64,000 nt of DNA from Streptomyces sp. NRRL S-337 (GTDB taxonomy: Bacteria > Actinomycetota > Actinomycetes > Streptomycetales > Streptomycetaceae): NCBI RefSeq assembly GCF_000720175.1, contig NZ_JOIX01000023.1, positions 38,745 to 102,744 of the forward strand, given 5' to 3'. Within the stretch, counting starts at the first letter, position 1, and each line of letters opens with the position of its first letter. The notes beneath the pieces are model-generated. The model searched no databases. It had not been told where the DNA came from and saw only the letters and a program-made list of their open reading frames with translations. The translations under genes were made by a program, and so were the position numbers. Shown piece after piece: positions 41,842 to 50,390 of this stretch.

Positions 41842-42042
41842 CTACACCCGCTCCGCCTTCCGCTTCTTGTCCGTGTCGCCCCATACGGCCAGCGCCGCGC
41901 CGGCCAGGAACAGGCCGAGGTAGGCAACCGACGGCAGGTCGAACCAGTGGGCCAGCAGCCCCCAGGCACCGTCGAAGAACGTCTTGCCGATGAAGCCGAG
42001 CGCTCCTTGCAGCATGGCGATGAAGCCGATGATCCCCCTCAT
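41842..42042 (-). CDS. small hypothetical membrane protein (66 aa)
   Basis: ATG 42042 chosen; the longer start at 42105 lies within the terminator hairpin. One or two TM segments (GFIAMLQGALGFIG, VAYLGLFLAGAALAVWG) and a basic C-terminus (DKKRKAERV). No recognised family. GGGAG is only three to four bases before the ATG, so initiation may be weak. Confidence 0.6.
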   Translation of the reverse strand: MRGIIGFIAMLQGALGFIGKTFFDGAWGLLAHWFDLPSVAYLGLFLAGAALAVWGDTDKKRKAERV

Positions 42043-42057
42043 GGCTCCCAGCGTGAC

Positions 42058-42097
42058 GGGTTCGGCCCCGGGGATCCTCCTCCCCGGGGCCGAACCC
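42058..42097 (-). terminator. lysS terminator
   Basis: Perfect 16-bp arms GGGTTCGGCCCCGGGG and CCCCGGGGCCGAACCC with an eight-base loop, just past the lysS stop. Confidence 0.85.
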
Positions 42098-42151
42098 GTT
42101 CTCACCCTTGAGTCGCAGAGCCGGCGCGGCGTCTACGACCAGGCGGCGCCG

Positions 42152-43900
42152 TCAGCCGCCGAGCAGCTTGCGCACCCGGTCGGCGCCGACCGCCAGCAGC
42201 AGCGTGGGCAGCCGCGGCCCGGTGTCCCGGCCGACCAGCAGGTGGTAGAGCAGCGCGAAGAAGGCACGCTGGGCGACCTTCAGCTCGGGCGTCGGCTTGG
42301 CGTCCGGGGCCAGGCCCGCCTGGACCTTCGGCACGCCGTAGACGAGCGTGGTCAGGCCGTCCAGCGACCAGTGCTCGTCCAGGCCGTCGAGCAGCAGCCG
42401 CAGCGATTCGCGGGCCTGGCCGTCCAGCGAGGCCAGCAGCTCGGCGTCCGGCTCCTCGCGGACGATGGTGCGCTGGTCGGCCGGGACCTGGGTGTTGATC
42501 CAGTGCTCGGCCTTGTCGAGCCGGGGCCGGGTCTCGTCCAGGGACGTGACGGGGTTGGCCGGGTCCAGCTCACCGAGGATCCGCAGGGTCTGCTCGTCGT
42601 GGCCGGCGGTGATGTCCGCGACGGAGGCGAGGGTGCGGTACGGCAGCGGGCGGGGCGTGCGGGGCAGCTCGCCCGCGGCGGTGCGGACCGCGCGGGAGTG
42701 GGCGGCCGCGTCGGCGGGCAGCGCGGTGCCGTCGGCGACCTTGCCCTCCAGCTTGTCCCACTCGTCGTAGAGCCGCTGGATCTCCTGGTCGAAGGCGATC
42801 TTGAAGGACTGGTTGGGCTTGCGGCGGGCGTACAGCCAGCGCAGCAGCGGCGCCTCCATGATCTGCAGCGCGTCACCCGGGGTCGGCACGCCGCCGCGCG
42901 ACGAGGACATCTTGGCCATGCCGCTGATGCCGACGAAGGCGTACATCGGGCCGATCGGCTGCGCGCCGTCGAAGATCTCCCGGACGATCTGCCCGCCGAC
43001 GACGAAGGACGAACCGGGCGAGGAGTGGTCGACACCGGACGGCTCGAAGATCACGCCCTCGTACGCCCAGCGCATCGGCCAGTCGACCTTCCAGACCAGC
43101 TTGCCGCGGTGGAACTCGCTCAGCCGGACCGTTTCCCCGAAGCCGCAGGCGGTGCAGGTGTAGGTCAGCTCGGTGGTCTCGTCGCCGTACGAGGTGACGG
43201 TGGTGAGGTCCTTCTCGCACTGGCCGCAGTACGGCTTGTACGGGAAGTAGCCCGCCGAACCGCCGCTGCCGTCGTCCTCGCTGGCCGCGCCGGACCCCTC
43301 GGCCGCCTCCAGCTCCGCCTCGTCGACGGGCTTCTGGGACTTCTTCGCGGGGGCCTTCTTGGTGCGGTACTGGGCGAGGATCGCGTCGATGTCCGCGCGG
43401 TGCTTCATCGCGTGCAGGACCTGGTCGCGGTACACGCCGGAGGTGTACTGCTCGGTCTGGCTGATGCCGTCGTACTCGACGCCCAGCTCGGCCAGTGCCT
43501 CGGTCATGGCGGCCTTGAAGTGCTCCGCCCAGTTCGGGTACGCCGAGCCGGCCGGCGCCGGAACCGAGGTCAGCGGCTTGCCGATGTGCTCGGCCCAGGA
43601 CTTGTCGACGCCCTCGACACCCTCCGGGACCTTGCGGTACCGGTCGTAGTCGTCCCAGGAGATGAGGTGCCGGACCTCGTGGCCACGACGGCGGATCTCG
43701 TCGGCGACCAGGTGCGGGGTCATGACCTCGCGGAGGTTGCCGAGGTGGATCGGGCCGGAGGGGCTCAGGCCCGAGGCGCAGACGATCACCGGTGCGGAGG
43801 CACCTGATGCCACTTTGCCGGCGGCGCGGCGCTCCGCCTCGGCAATGACCTCGTCCGCGAACCTGGAGACCCAGTCGGTCTCGGTGCTCTGCTGAGCCAC
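42152..43900 (-). CDS. lysS: lysyl-tRNA synthetase, class I
   Basis: 582 residues. Class I type (Rossmann, HIGH/KMSKS) rather than the common class II. HIGH-like PSGPIHLGN near residue 47-55, KMSSSRG near 330, plus a zinc-type CGQCEK/CTACGF pair. GTG 43900 with GGAAGGG upstream. An Asp/Ser/Gly linker (AAEGSGAASEDDGSGGS) is inserted near residue 210. Divergent from argS. Confidence 0.95.
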   Translation of the reverse strand: MAQQSTETDWVSRFADEVIAEAERRAAGKVASGASAPVIVCASGLSPSGPIHLGNLREVMTPHLVADEIRRRGHEVRHLISWDDYDRYRKVPEGVEGVDKSWAEHIGKPLTSVPAPAGSAYPNWAEHFKAAMTEALAELGVEYDGISQTEQYTSGVYRDQVLHAMKHRADIDAILAQYRTKKAPAKKSQKPVDEAELEAAEGSGAASEDDGSGGSAGYFPYKPYCGQCEKDLTTVTSYGDETTELTYTCTACGFGETVRLSEFHRGKLVWKVDWPMRWAYEGVIFEPSGVDHSSPGSSFVVGGQIVREIFDGAQPIGPMYAFVGISGMAKMSSSRGGVPTPGDALQIMEAPLLRWLYARRKPNQSFKIAFDQEIQRLYDEWDKLEGKVADGTALPADAAAHSRAVRTAAGELPRTPRPLPYRTLASVADITAGHDEQTLRILGELDPANPVTSLDETRPRLDKAEHWINTQVPADQRTIVREEPDAELLASLDGQARESLRLLLDGLDEHWSLDGLTTLVYGVPKVQAGLAPDAKPTPELKVAQRAFFALLYHLLVGRDTGPRLPTLLLAVGADRVRKLLGG

Positions 43901-44086
43901 GATCGGCCCTTCCTCTTCCTGGTGCTTCCTCGACTGCGCCGTCTTGCGCGCGCGACGCACAAAGCCTGACGGTGCCATTGTCCCAGACGCCCGCCGTCCG
44001 GAAATTCAGTGGTAACGCCGTGGGATACTCAGTGGCAAACCCTTTCCCCTTCAAAGACACCTTCGTCTAGAAGAGAGCGCAGCTTC

Positions 44087-45853
44087 ATGGCCTCGGTCCC
44101 TTCCCTCGCAGCTTCGGTCCACCAGCGCCTCGCGGACGCCCTCTCGGCAGCCCTGCCGGAGGCCGGCGCCGCGGACCCGCTGCTGCGACGTAGTGACCGG
44201 GCCGATTTCCAGGCCAACGGCCTGCTGGCCCTGGCGAAGAAGCTGAAGGGCAACCCCCGGGAGCTGGCCACCAAGGTCGTCGACGCGATCGGCGACAGCG
44301 AGCTCCTCCAGGACGTCGAGGTCTCCGGACCGGGCTTCTTGAACATCACGATCGCCGACAAGGCGATCACCGAGACGCTCGCCGCCCGCGCCGCCGACGG
44401 CGACCGGCTCGGCGTGCCCCTGAAGGACAACCCGGGCCTCACCGTCATCGACTACGCCCAGCCGAACGTGGCGAAAGAGATGCACGTCGGGCACCTGCGC
44501 TCGGCGGTCATCGGCGACGCGCTGCGCCACATGCTGGACTTCACCGGCGAGCGGACGATCGGCCGGCACCACATCGGCGACTGGGGCACCCAGTTCGGCA
44601 TGCTCATCCAGTACCTGATCGAGAACCCCGGCGAGCTGGCCCCGGCGGCCGACGTCGACGGCGAGCAGGCGATGAGCAACCTCAACCGGGTCTACAAGGC
44701 CTCGCGCGCGGTCTTCGACTCCGACGAGGAGTTCAAGGAGCGGGCCCGAAAGCGGGTCGTCGCCCTCCAGTCCGGTGACAAGGAGACCCTCGCCCTGTGG
44801 CAGCGGTTCGTGGACGAGTCGAAGGTCTACTTCTACTCGGTCTTCGAGAAGCTGGACATGGAGATCCGCGACGACGAGATCGTCGGCGAGTCCGCGTACA
44901 ACGACATGATGGCCGAGACCGCACGGCTCCTTGAGGAGTCCGGTGTCGCGGTCCGTTCCGAGGGTGCGCTCGTCGTCTTCTTCGACGAGATCCGCGGCAA
45001 GGACGACCAGCCGGTGCCGCTGATCGTGCAGAAGGCGGACGGCGGCTTCGGCTACGCGGCCTCCGACCTCTCCGCGATCCGCAACCGCGTCTTCGACCTG
45101 AAGGCGACGACGCTCCTGTACGTCGTCGACGTCCGCCAGTCCCTCCACTTCCGGATGGTCTTCGAGACGGCCCGCCGGGCGGGCTGGCTGAACGACGGCG
45201 TCACCGCGCACAACATGGGCTACGGCACGGTGCTGGGCGCGGACGGCAAGCCGTTCAAGACCCGCGCGGGCGAGACGGTCCGCCTGGAGGACCTCCTCGA
45301 CGAGGCGACCGAGCGGGCGACGGCGGTGGTGCGGGAGAAGGGCGAGCCGATCGGCCTGACCGAGCAGGAGATCACCGAGAACGGTGTGCAGGTGGGCATC
45401 GGCGCGGTGAAGTACGCGGACCTGTCGACGTCGCCGAGCCGGGACTACAAGTTCGACCTGGACCAGATGGTGTCGCTCAACGGCGACACGTCCGTCTACC
45501 TCCAGTACGCCTACGCCCGGATCCGCTCGATCTTCCGCAAGGCCGGCGACGCGCGTCCCGAGGCGCACCCGGAGCTGGCGCTGGCACCCGCGGAGCGGGC
45601 GCTGGGCCTGCACCTCGACCAGTTCGGCGAGACCGTCATCGAGGCCGCCGCGTCGTACGAGCCGCACAAGGTCGCCGCGTACCTCTACGGCCTCGCCTCC
45701 CTCTTCACCACCTTCTACGACCAGTGCCCGGTCCTGAAGGCCGAGTCCGGCCCCGACCAGGTGGCCAACCGCCTCTTCCTCTGCGACCTGACGGCCCGCA
45801 CCCTCCACCAGGGCATGGCCCTGCTGGGCATCCGCACCCCCGAGCGCCTGTAG
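44087..45853 (+). CDS. argS: arginyl-tRNA synthetase
   Basis: 588 residues from ATG 44087. N-terminal Add-1 domain, then HVGH in [19 protein letters not shown] near residue 132, [19 protein letters not shown] in the class Ia core, and the C-terminal anticodon-binding helix bundle. No close KMSKS, as usual in ArgRS. Divergent from lysS. Confidence 0.97.
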   Translation: MASVPSLAASVHQRLADALSAALPEAGAADPLLRRSDRADFQANGLLALAKKLKGNPRELATKVVDAIGDSELLQDVEVSGPGFLNITIADKAITETLAARAADGDRLGVPLKDNPGLTVIDYAQPNVAKEMHVGHLRSAVIGDALRHMLDFTGERTIGRHHIGDWGTQFGMLIQYLIENPGELAPAADVDGEQAMSNLNRVYKASRAVFDSDEEFKERARKRVVALQSGDKETLALWQRFVDESKVYFYSVFEKLDMEIRDDEIVGESAYNDMMAETARLLEESGVAVRSEGALVVFFDEIRGKDDQPVPLIVQKADGGFGYAASDLSAIRNRVFDLKATTLLYVVDVRQSLHFRMVFETARRAGWLNDGVTAHNMGYGTVLGADGKPFKTRAGETVRLEDLLDEATERATAVVREKGEPIGLTEQEITENGVQVGIGAVKYADLSTSPSRDYKFDLDQMVSLNGDTSVYLQYAYARIRSIFRKAGDARPEAHPELALAPAERALGLHLDQFGETVIEAAASYEPHKVAAYLYGLASLFTTFYDQCPVLKAESGPDQVANRLFLCDLTARTLHQGMALLGIRTPERL

Positions 45854-45993
45854 GGGCCTCGCCCACGTACTCGGCTGCAGCGCCGCGGTTGTTGCCCGCC
45901 GTTACGCCTGGCGGCAGGCCTCATCCGTTACCCGCACGTGCGTAGGCATCACATGCACCCCCACCGGCCTTTTCCTTCCCCCCAACGGGAGGG

Positions 45994-46065
45994 GACGGGC
46001 CGGAGGGGCCGGTGTTGGGGACGTAAAGCGACAGCAGTCCCCAACACCGGCCCCGCAGGCCCGTC
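45994..46065. terminator. very long hairpin after argS
   Basis: Arms of 29 bases (GACGGGCCGGAGGGGCCGGT...GGGGAC and its complement) with two mismatches and a 14-base loop. Longer than an ordinary terminator. It lies in the 351-base gap 45854-46204 between argS and the CsbD gene. Confidence 0.65.
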
Positions 46066-46090
46066 ACCGCACCCACCACAAACCCAGCCC

Positions 46091-46200
46091 GCCGCAGGCG
46101 CAACGGCGAGCAACCACCGCGGCGGGACAGACAGCTACGTACGAGGCGCCGCAAAGCGCAACGGCGAGCAACCCCGACGGCGGGACAGTCGGGTACGTGG
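46091..46200. repeat. two copies of a ~53-bp direct repeat
   Basis: Copies start at 46091 and 46148; each carries GCAACGGCGAGCAACC and CGGCGGGACAG, with small indels. Non-coding, beside the CsbD stop. Confidence 0.7.
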
Positions 46201-46204
46201 GCGG

Positions 46205-46381
46205 TCAATGCCTACGCAGCCGATGCGTCGCCTTCTCCTTCGCGTCCAGCCCGTGCCCGGCCGTCTTCTCGGCCTTGCCTTCGGCCTGCAGCTTGCGGTT
46301 GTGGGTCGCCTTGCCGACGACCTCCTTCATGGTGCCGATGACCTGGGCGCCCTTGGCCCGCATGGTGTCCTTGGCAGTCAC
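46205..46381 (-). CDS. CsbD family small stress protein (58 aa)
   Basis: GTG 46381 with GAGGAGC about nine bases upstream. The product (TAKDTMRAKGAQVIGTMKEV, then KLQAEGKAEKTAGHGLDA) has the CsbD pattern: helical, basic, with the K-G-x-x-K-E-x-x-G-K signature and QxEGKxEK. CsbD-like proteins are general stress proteins of unclear mechanism. Short; follows the hemB terminator. Confidence 0.8.
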   Translation of the reverse strand: MTAKDTMRAKGAQVIGTMKEVVGKATHNRKLQAEGKAEKTAGHGLDAKEKATHRLRRH

Positions 46382-46469
46382 GGTGACCCGCTCCTCGCTC
46401 AGTCGCGGTCTTCGTCAACATCGAGTCCGTGCCCCGCCTACGGCAGTCAAAACCTGACAAGCAAGACAA

Positions 46470-46500
46470 AGCTCCCGCACCGGAACCCGGGGCGGGAGCT
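46470..46500 (-). terminator. hemB rho-independent terminator
   Basis: AGCTCCCGC and GCGGGAGCT arms; on the minus strand the stem is followed by TTTGTCTT. Confidence 0.85.
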
Positions 46501-46530
46501 CGTTCTCAGGAAGGGGAGGCGCCGGGCACC

Positions 46531-47520
46531 TCACAGGCCCCGCGCGGCCTCCGTCGCCCAGTACGTGAGGATCATGTTCGCGCCGGCCCGCTTGATGCCC
46601 GTCAGGGTCTCCAGGATCGCCTTGTCGCGGTCGATCCAGCCCTTCTCGGCGGCCGCCTCGACCATCGCGTACTCGCCGGAGATCTGGTACGCGGCCACCG
46701 GCACGTCCACCGCGTCGGCGATCTTCGCCAGTACGTCCAGGTAGGGCAGCGCCGGCTTGACCATGACCATGTCGGCGCCCTCGTCCAGGTCGAGCGCCAG
46801 CTCGCGCAGCGACTCACGGAGGTTCGCCGGGTCCTGCTGGTACGTCTTGCGGTCGCCCTTCAGCGACGAGCCCACCGCCTCGCGGAACGGGCCGTAGAAC
46901 GCCGAGGAGTACTTCGCCGTGTAGGCGAGGATCGACACGTCCTCGTGGCCGGTCTGGTCCAGGGCGTCCCGGACCACGCCGACCTGCCCGTCCATCATGC
47001 CGCTGGGGCCCACGACGTGGACGCCCGCGTCGGCCTGGACCTGCGCCATCTCCGCGTAGCGCTCCAGCGTCGCGTCGTTGTCGACCCGCCCGGCGGCGTC
47101 CAGGACACCGCAGTGGCCGTGGTCGGTGTACTCGTCCAGGCACAGGTCCGACATGATCACCAGGTCGTCGCCGACCTCGGCACGGACGTCCCGGATGGCG
47201 ACCTGCAGGATGCCGTCGGGGTCGGTGCCGGCGGTGCCCGCGGCGTCCTTCTTCTCGTCCAGCGGCACGCCGAACAGCATGATCCCGGCGACCCCCGCCT
47301 CCACCGCCTCGACGGCGGCCTTGCGGAGGGTGTCGCGGGTGTGCTGGACGACTCCCGGCATCGCGGAGATCGGCACCGGCTCGCCGATGCCCTCCCGGAC
47401 GAACGCCGGGAGGATCAAGTCGGCCGGATGCAGCCGGTACTCGGCGACCATCCGGCGCATCGCCGGGGTGGTGCGCAGCCGCCGCGGCCGCGCACCGGGG
47501 AAGCTTCCGTACTTCGTCAT
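46531..47520 (-). CDS. hemB: delta-aminolevulinic acid dehydratase (porphobilinogen synthase)
   Basis: 329 residues. Condenses two ALA to porphobilinogen. Active-site regions include [33 protein letters not shown] and the Schiff-base Lys in [20 protein letters not shown] 47520 is used. Separated from hemD by a strong hairpin, so partly independent transcription. Confidence 0.97.
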   Translation of the reverse strand: MTKYGSFPGARPRRLRTTPAMRRMVAEYRLHPADLILPAFVREGIGEPVPISAMPGVVQHTRDTLRKAAVEAVEAGVAGIMLFGVPLDEKKDAAGTAGTDPDGILQVAIRDVRAEVGDDLVIMSDLCLDEYTDHGHCGVLDAAGRVDNDATLERYAEMAQVQADAGVHVVGPSGMMDGQVGVVRDALDQTGHEDVSILAYTAKYSSAFYGPFREAVGSSLKGDRKTYQQDPANLRESLRELALDLDEGADMVMVKPALPYLDVLAKIADAVDVPVAAYQISGEYAMVEAAAEKGWIDRDKAILETLTGIKRAGANMILTYWATEAARGL

Positions 47521-47615
47521 GCCCACCACGCTACGCCCGACCCGCACCCGCCTTTGCCGACGCATCGTCGGCAGCCGCCCGGCGGCCGCGGCGCCCCCCG
47601 CGGGCCCCAACGCGC

Positions 47616-47651
47616 CGCGCCCCGCGCCCGGATCACCGGGCGCGGGGCGCG
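47616..47651 (-). terminator. hairpin between hemD and hemB
   Basis: CGCGCCCCGCGCCCG and CGGGCGCGGGGCGCG, 15-bp perfect arms, six-base loop; isolates hemB. Confidence 0.75.
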
Positions 47652-47703
47652 AAACGCTGTCGGACCGCTGCTCATCCGCTGCCGTAGCGCGGACGTACCG
47701 CCG

Positions 47704-49353
47704 TCAGCTGCGGGCCCGGCGGCGGGAGCCCGGCCGGCGCTCGCTGGGGCGGGTGACCGGGTCGCCGGCCTCGATCGCGGCGTCCCGGCGCGCCGCGCCG
47801 AAGTCCGCGAGCGCCTCGGCCAGCTTGTGCACGGACGGCTCCGGCGACATCACGTCGACGCGCAGCCCGTGCTCCTCGGCCGTCTTGGCGGTGGCCGGGC
47901 CGATGCAGGCGATCACGGTCACGTTGTGCGGCTTGCCGGCGATGCCGACGAGGTTCCGCACGGTCGACGAGGAGGTGAAGAGCACGGCGTCGAAGCCGCC
48001 GCCCTTGATCGCCTCGCGGGTCTCGGCCGGCGGCGGCGAGGCCCGCACGGTCCGGTAGGCGGTGACGTCGTCGACCTCCCAGCCCAGCTCGATCAGGCCG
48101 GCCACCAGGGTCTCGGTGGCGATGTCGGCCCGCGGCAGGAAGACCCGGTCGATCGGGTCGAAGACGGGGTCGTACGGCGGCCAGTCCTCCAGCAGACCGG
48201 CGGCGGACTGCTCGCCCGACGGGACCAGGTCGGGCTTCACGCCGAAGGCGACCAGCGCCTTGGCGGTCTGCTCGCCCACCGCGGCGACCTTGATGCCCGC
48301 GAAGGCCCGGGCGTCGAGCCCGTACTCCTCGAACTTCTCACGGACCGCCTTGACGGCGTTGACCGACGTGAAGGCGATCCACTCGTAGCGGCCGGTGACC
48401 AGGCCCTTGACCGCGCGCTCCATCTGCTGCGGGGTGCGCGGCGGTTCGACGGCGATGGTCGGGACCTCGTGCGGCACCGCGCCGTACGAGACGAGCTGGT
48501 CGGAGAGCGACGCGGCCTGCTCCTTCGTCCGCGGTACGAGCACCCGCCAGCCGAACAGCGGCTTGGACTCGAACCACGAGAGCTGGTCGCGCTGCGCGGC
48601 GGCACTGCGCTCACCGACCACGGCTATGACCGGCTGGCCGCCGTCCGGCGACGGCAGCACCTTGGCGGCCTTGAGCACCTGGGCGACCGACCCGAGGGTG
48701 GCGGTCCAGGTGCGCTGGCGGGTGGTGGTGCCGGCGACGGTGACGGTCATCGGGGTGTCGGGCTTGCGGCCCGCGGTGACCAGCTCGCCGGCGGCCGCGG
48801 CCACCGCGTCGAGGGTGGTGGAGACGACCGCGGTGGCGTCGCTGGTGCCCAGCTCCGACCAGCAGCGGTCATCGGCGCTGCGGGCGTCGACGAAGCGCAC
48901 GTCGGTGCCCTCGGCGTCGCGCAGCGGCACACCGGCGTAGGCGGGCACGCCGACGGCCGCGGCGATGCCGGGCACCACCTCGAAGACGACGCCCTCGGCG
49001 GCGCAGGCCAGCATCTCCTCGGCGACGTTCCCGTCCAGACCGGGGTCGCCGGTGACCGCCCGGACGACCCGCTTGCCCGCCCGGGCGGCCGCCATGACAA
49101 GATTGGCGGCGTCCCTAAGGGTGGGGATGTCGGCGGGGATTGACGCCTCGTCAGCTGACGCCTGCAGTGGTGTGTCCACCTGCGCGCGGGTATGCACACG
49201 CACGACGTCGAGCACCTGCGGGTCGGCGATCAGTACGTCCGCGGAGGCCAGCGCCTCCACGGCACGCAACGTCAGCAGACCCGGGTCACCCGGCCCGGCA
49301 CCCAGGAAGGTGACCTGACCGGAGGTGGAGTGGTTCGGGGCGGTGGGGTTCAA
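47704..49353 (-). CDS. hemD: uroporphyrinogen-III synthase fused to an SUMT-like methyltransferase domain
   Basis: 549 residues, TTG start overlapping the hemC stop (TTGA). N-terminal domain (to about 240) has the SUMT GAGPGDPGLLTLRAVEAL and EVVPGIAAAVGVPAYAGV motifs; the usual GDPFVFGRGGEE block reads GDPGLDGNVAEE, so SAM binding may be reduced. C-terminal domain is uroporphyrinogen-III synthase (VLVPRTKEQAASL...FTSVNAVKAVREKF, FTSSSTVRNL). Closes hydroxymethylbilane to uroporphyrinogen III. Confidence 0.92.
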   Translation of the reverse strand: MNPTAPNHSTSGQVTFLGAGPGDPGLLTLRAVEALASADVLIADPQVLDVVRVHTRAQVDTPLQASADEASIPADIPTLRDAANLVMAAARAGKRVVRAVTGDPGLDGNVAEEMLACAAEGVVFEVVPGIAAAVGVPAYAGVPLRDAEGTDVRFVDARSADDRCWSELGTSDATAVVSTTLDAVAAAAGELVTAGRKPDTPMTVTVAGTTTRQRTWTATLGSVAQVLKAAKVLPSPDGGQPVIAVVGERSAAAQRDQLSWFESKPLFGWRVLVPRTKEQAASLSDQLVSYGAVPHEVPTIAVEPPRTPQQMERAVKGLVTGRYEWIAFTSVNAVKAVREKFEEYGLDARAFAGIKVAAVGEQTAKALVAFGVKPDLVPSGEQSAAGLLEDWPPYDPVFDPIDRVFLPRADIATETLVAGLIELGWEVDDVTAYRTVRASPPPAETREAIKGGGFDAVLFTSSSTVRNLVGIAGKPHNVTVIACIGPATAKTAEEHGLRVDVMSPEPSVHKLAEALADFGAARRDAAIEAGDPVTRPSERRPGSRRRARS

Positions 49354-50390
49354 AGTGCTCGCTCCCCCATAAGACCGGCCGCACCCTTGGCGAGCATCTC
49401 GGCGGCGAGTTCGCGGCCCAGCTGCTGCGGAACCGACGTCACGTCGGGAGAGGCGGGTACGTGCCCGGTGGTGGACAGTTGCACGAGCGTGCTGCCGTCG
49501 GTCGTGCCGACGACACCACGCAGGTGCAATTCGGTGACAGCCTGCTCGTCAGCCTGGGAGCCTCCCCTGCTCGACCGAAGTCGAGAGCTCGGGGAAAGGT
49601 CGGCCAGCGCCCCGACGGGTGCGGAACAGCCGGCCTCCAGGGCGGCGAGCAGGGAACGCTCGGCGGTCACGGCGGCCCGGGTGTCCGGGTCGTCGAGCTC
49701 GGCGAGCGTGGCGACGAGGGCAGCGTCCTGGGCGGTGTGCCCGGCCCTGCACTCGATCGCCAGTGCCCCCTGGCCGGGGGCGGGCAGAACCACGTCGGGC
49801 GACAGCAGCTGCGCCGCCTCGTCGATCCGGCCGATGCGGGTGAGGCCGGCCGCGGCCAGCACGACCGCGTCCAGTTCGCCCTTCTCGACGAAACCGATGC
49901 GGGTGTCGATGTTCCCGCGTATCGGCACCGTCTCGATGTGCCGGCCCAGCGCGCGGGCCCACGCGTTGAGCTGCGCCATCCGCCGGGGGGAGCCGGTGCC
50001 GATGCGGGCGACGCGGTCCGGGTCGGCGGTGAGCTCCTCGAAGGTGAGCCGGTCCCGGGCGATCAGCGCGTCACGGGGGTCTTCCCGTACGGGGATCGCG
50101 GCCAGGACGAGCGACTCGGGCTGCGTGGTGGGCAGGTCCTTGAGCGAGTGGACGGCGAAGTCGATGTCCCCGTCGAGCAGCGCGTCGCGCAGCGCGGAGA
50201 CGAAGACGCCGGTGCCGCCGATCTGCGCGAGGTGCTCGCGGGAGGTGTCGCCGTACGTGGTGATCTCCACCAGCTCGACGGGGCGGCCGGTGAGCTCGCG
50301 CACCGCCTCGGCGACCTGCCCGGACTGGGCCATGGCGAGCGCACTGCGGCGCGTGCCCAGCCGCAGTGGTCTGTTGGTGCTGTCTTTCAT
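49350..50390 (-). CDS. hemC: porphobilinogen deaminase (hydroxymethylbilane synthase)
   Basis: 346 residues. ATGA-coupled to hemA. Motifs: LRLGTRRSALAMAQSGQVAE, FAVHSLKDLPT, RRMAQL, and the dipyrromethane Cys in LEAGCSAPVG (Cys255). Residues about 265-279 (PSSRLRSSRGGS) form an in-frame insertion encoded by a palindromic DNA element, extending a loop after the cofactor Cys. Confidence 0.95.
   Translation of the reverse strand: MKDSTNRPLRLGTRRSALAMAQSGQVAEAVRELTGRPVELVEITTYGDTSREHLAQIGGTGVFVSALRDALLDGDIDFAVHSLKDLPTTQPESLVLAAIPVREDPRDALIARDRLTFEELTADPDRVARIGTGSPRRMAQLNAWARALGRHIETVPIRGNIDTRIGFVEKGELDAVVLAAAGLTRIGRIDEAAQLLSPDVVLPAPGQGALAIECRAGHTAQDAALVATLAELDDPDTRAAVTAERSLLAALEAGCSAPVGALADLSPSSRLRSSRGGSQADEQAVTELHLRGVVGTTDGSTLVQLSTTGHVPASPDVTSVPQQLGRELAAEMLAKGAAGLMGERAL
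49564..49594. repeat. palindromic element inserted within hemC
   Basis: CTCGAC-CGAA-GTCGAG flanked by CCCC...GGGG makes a hairpin exactly spanning the extra HemC residues. Confidence 0.65.

Noticed and set aside
42043..42105. N-terminal extension of the 66-residue membrane protein
   Set aside because: Lies in the lysS terminator hairpin and has no ribosome site.
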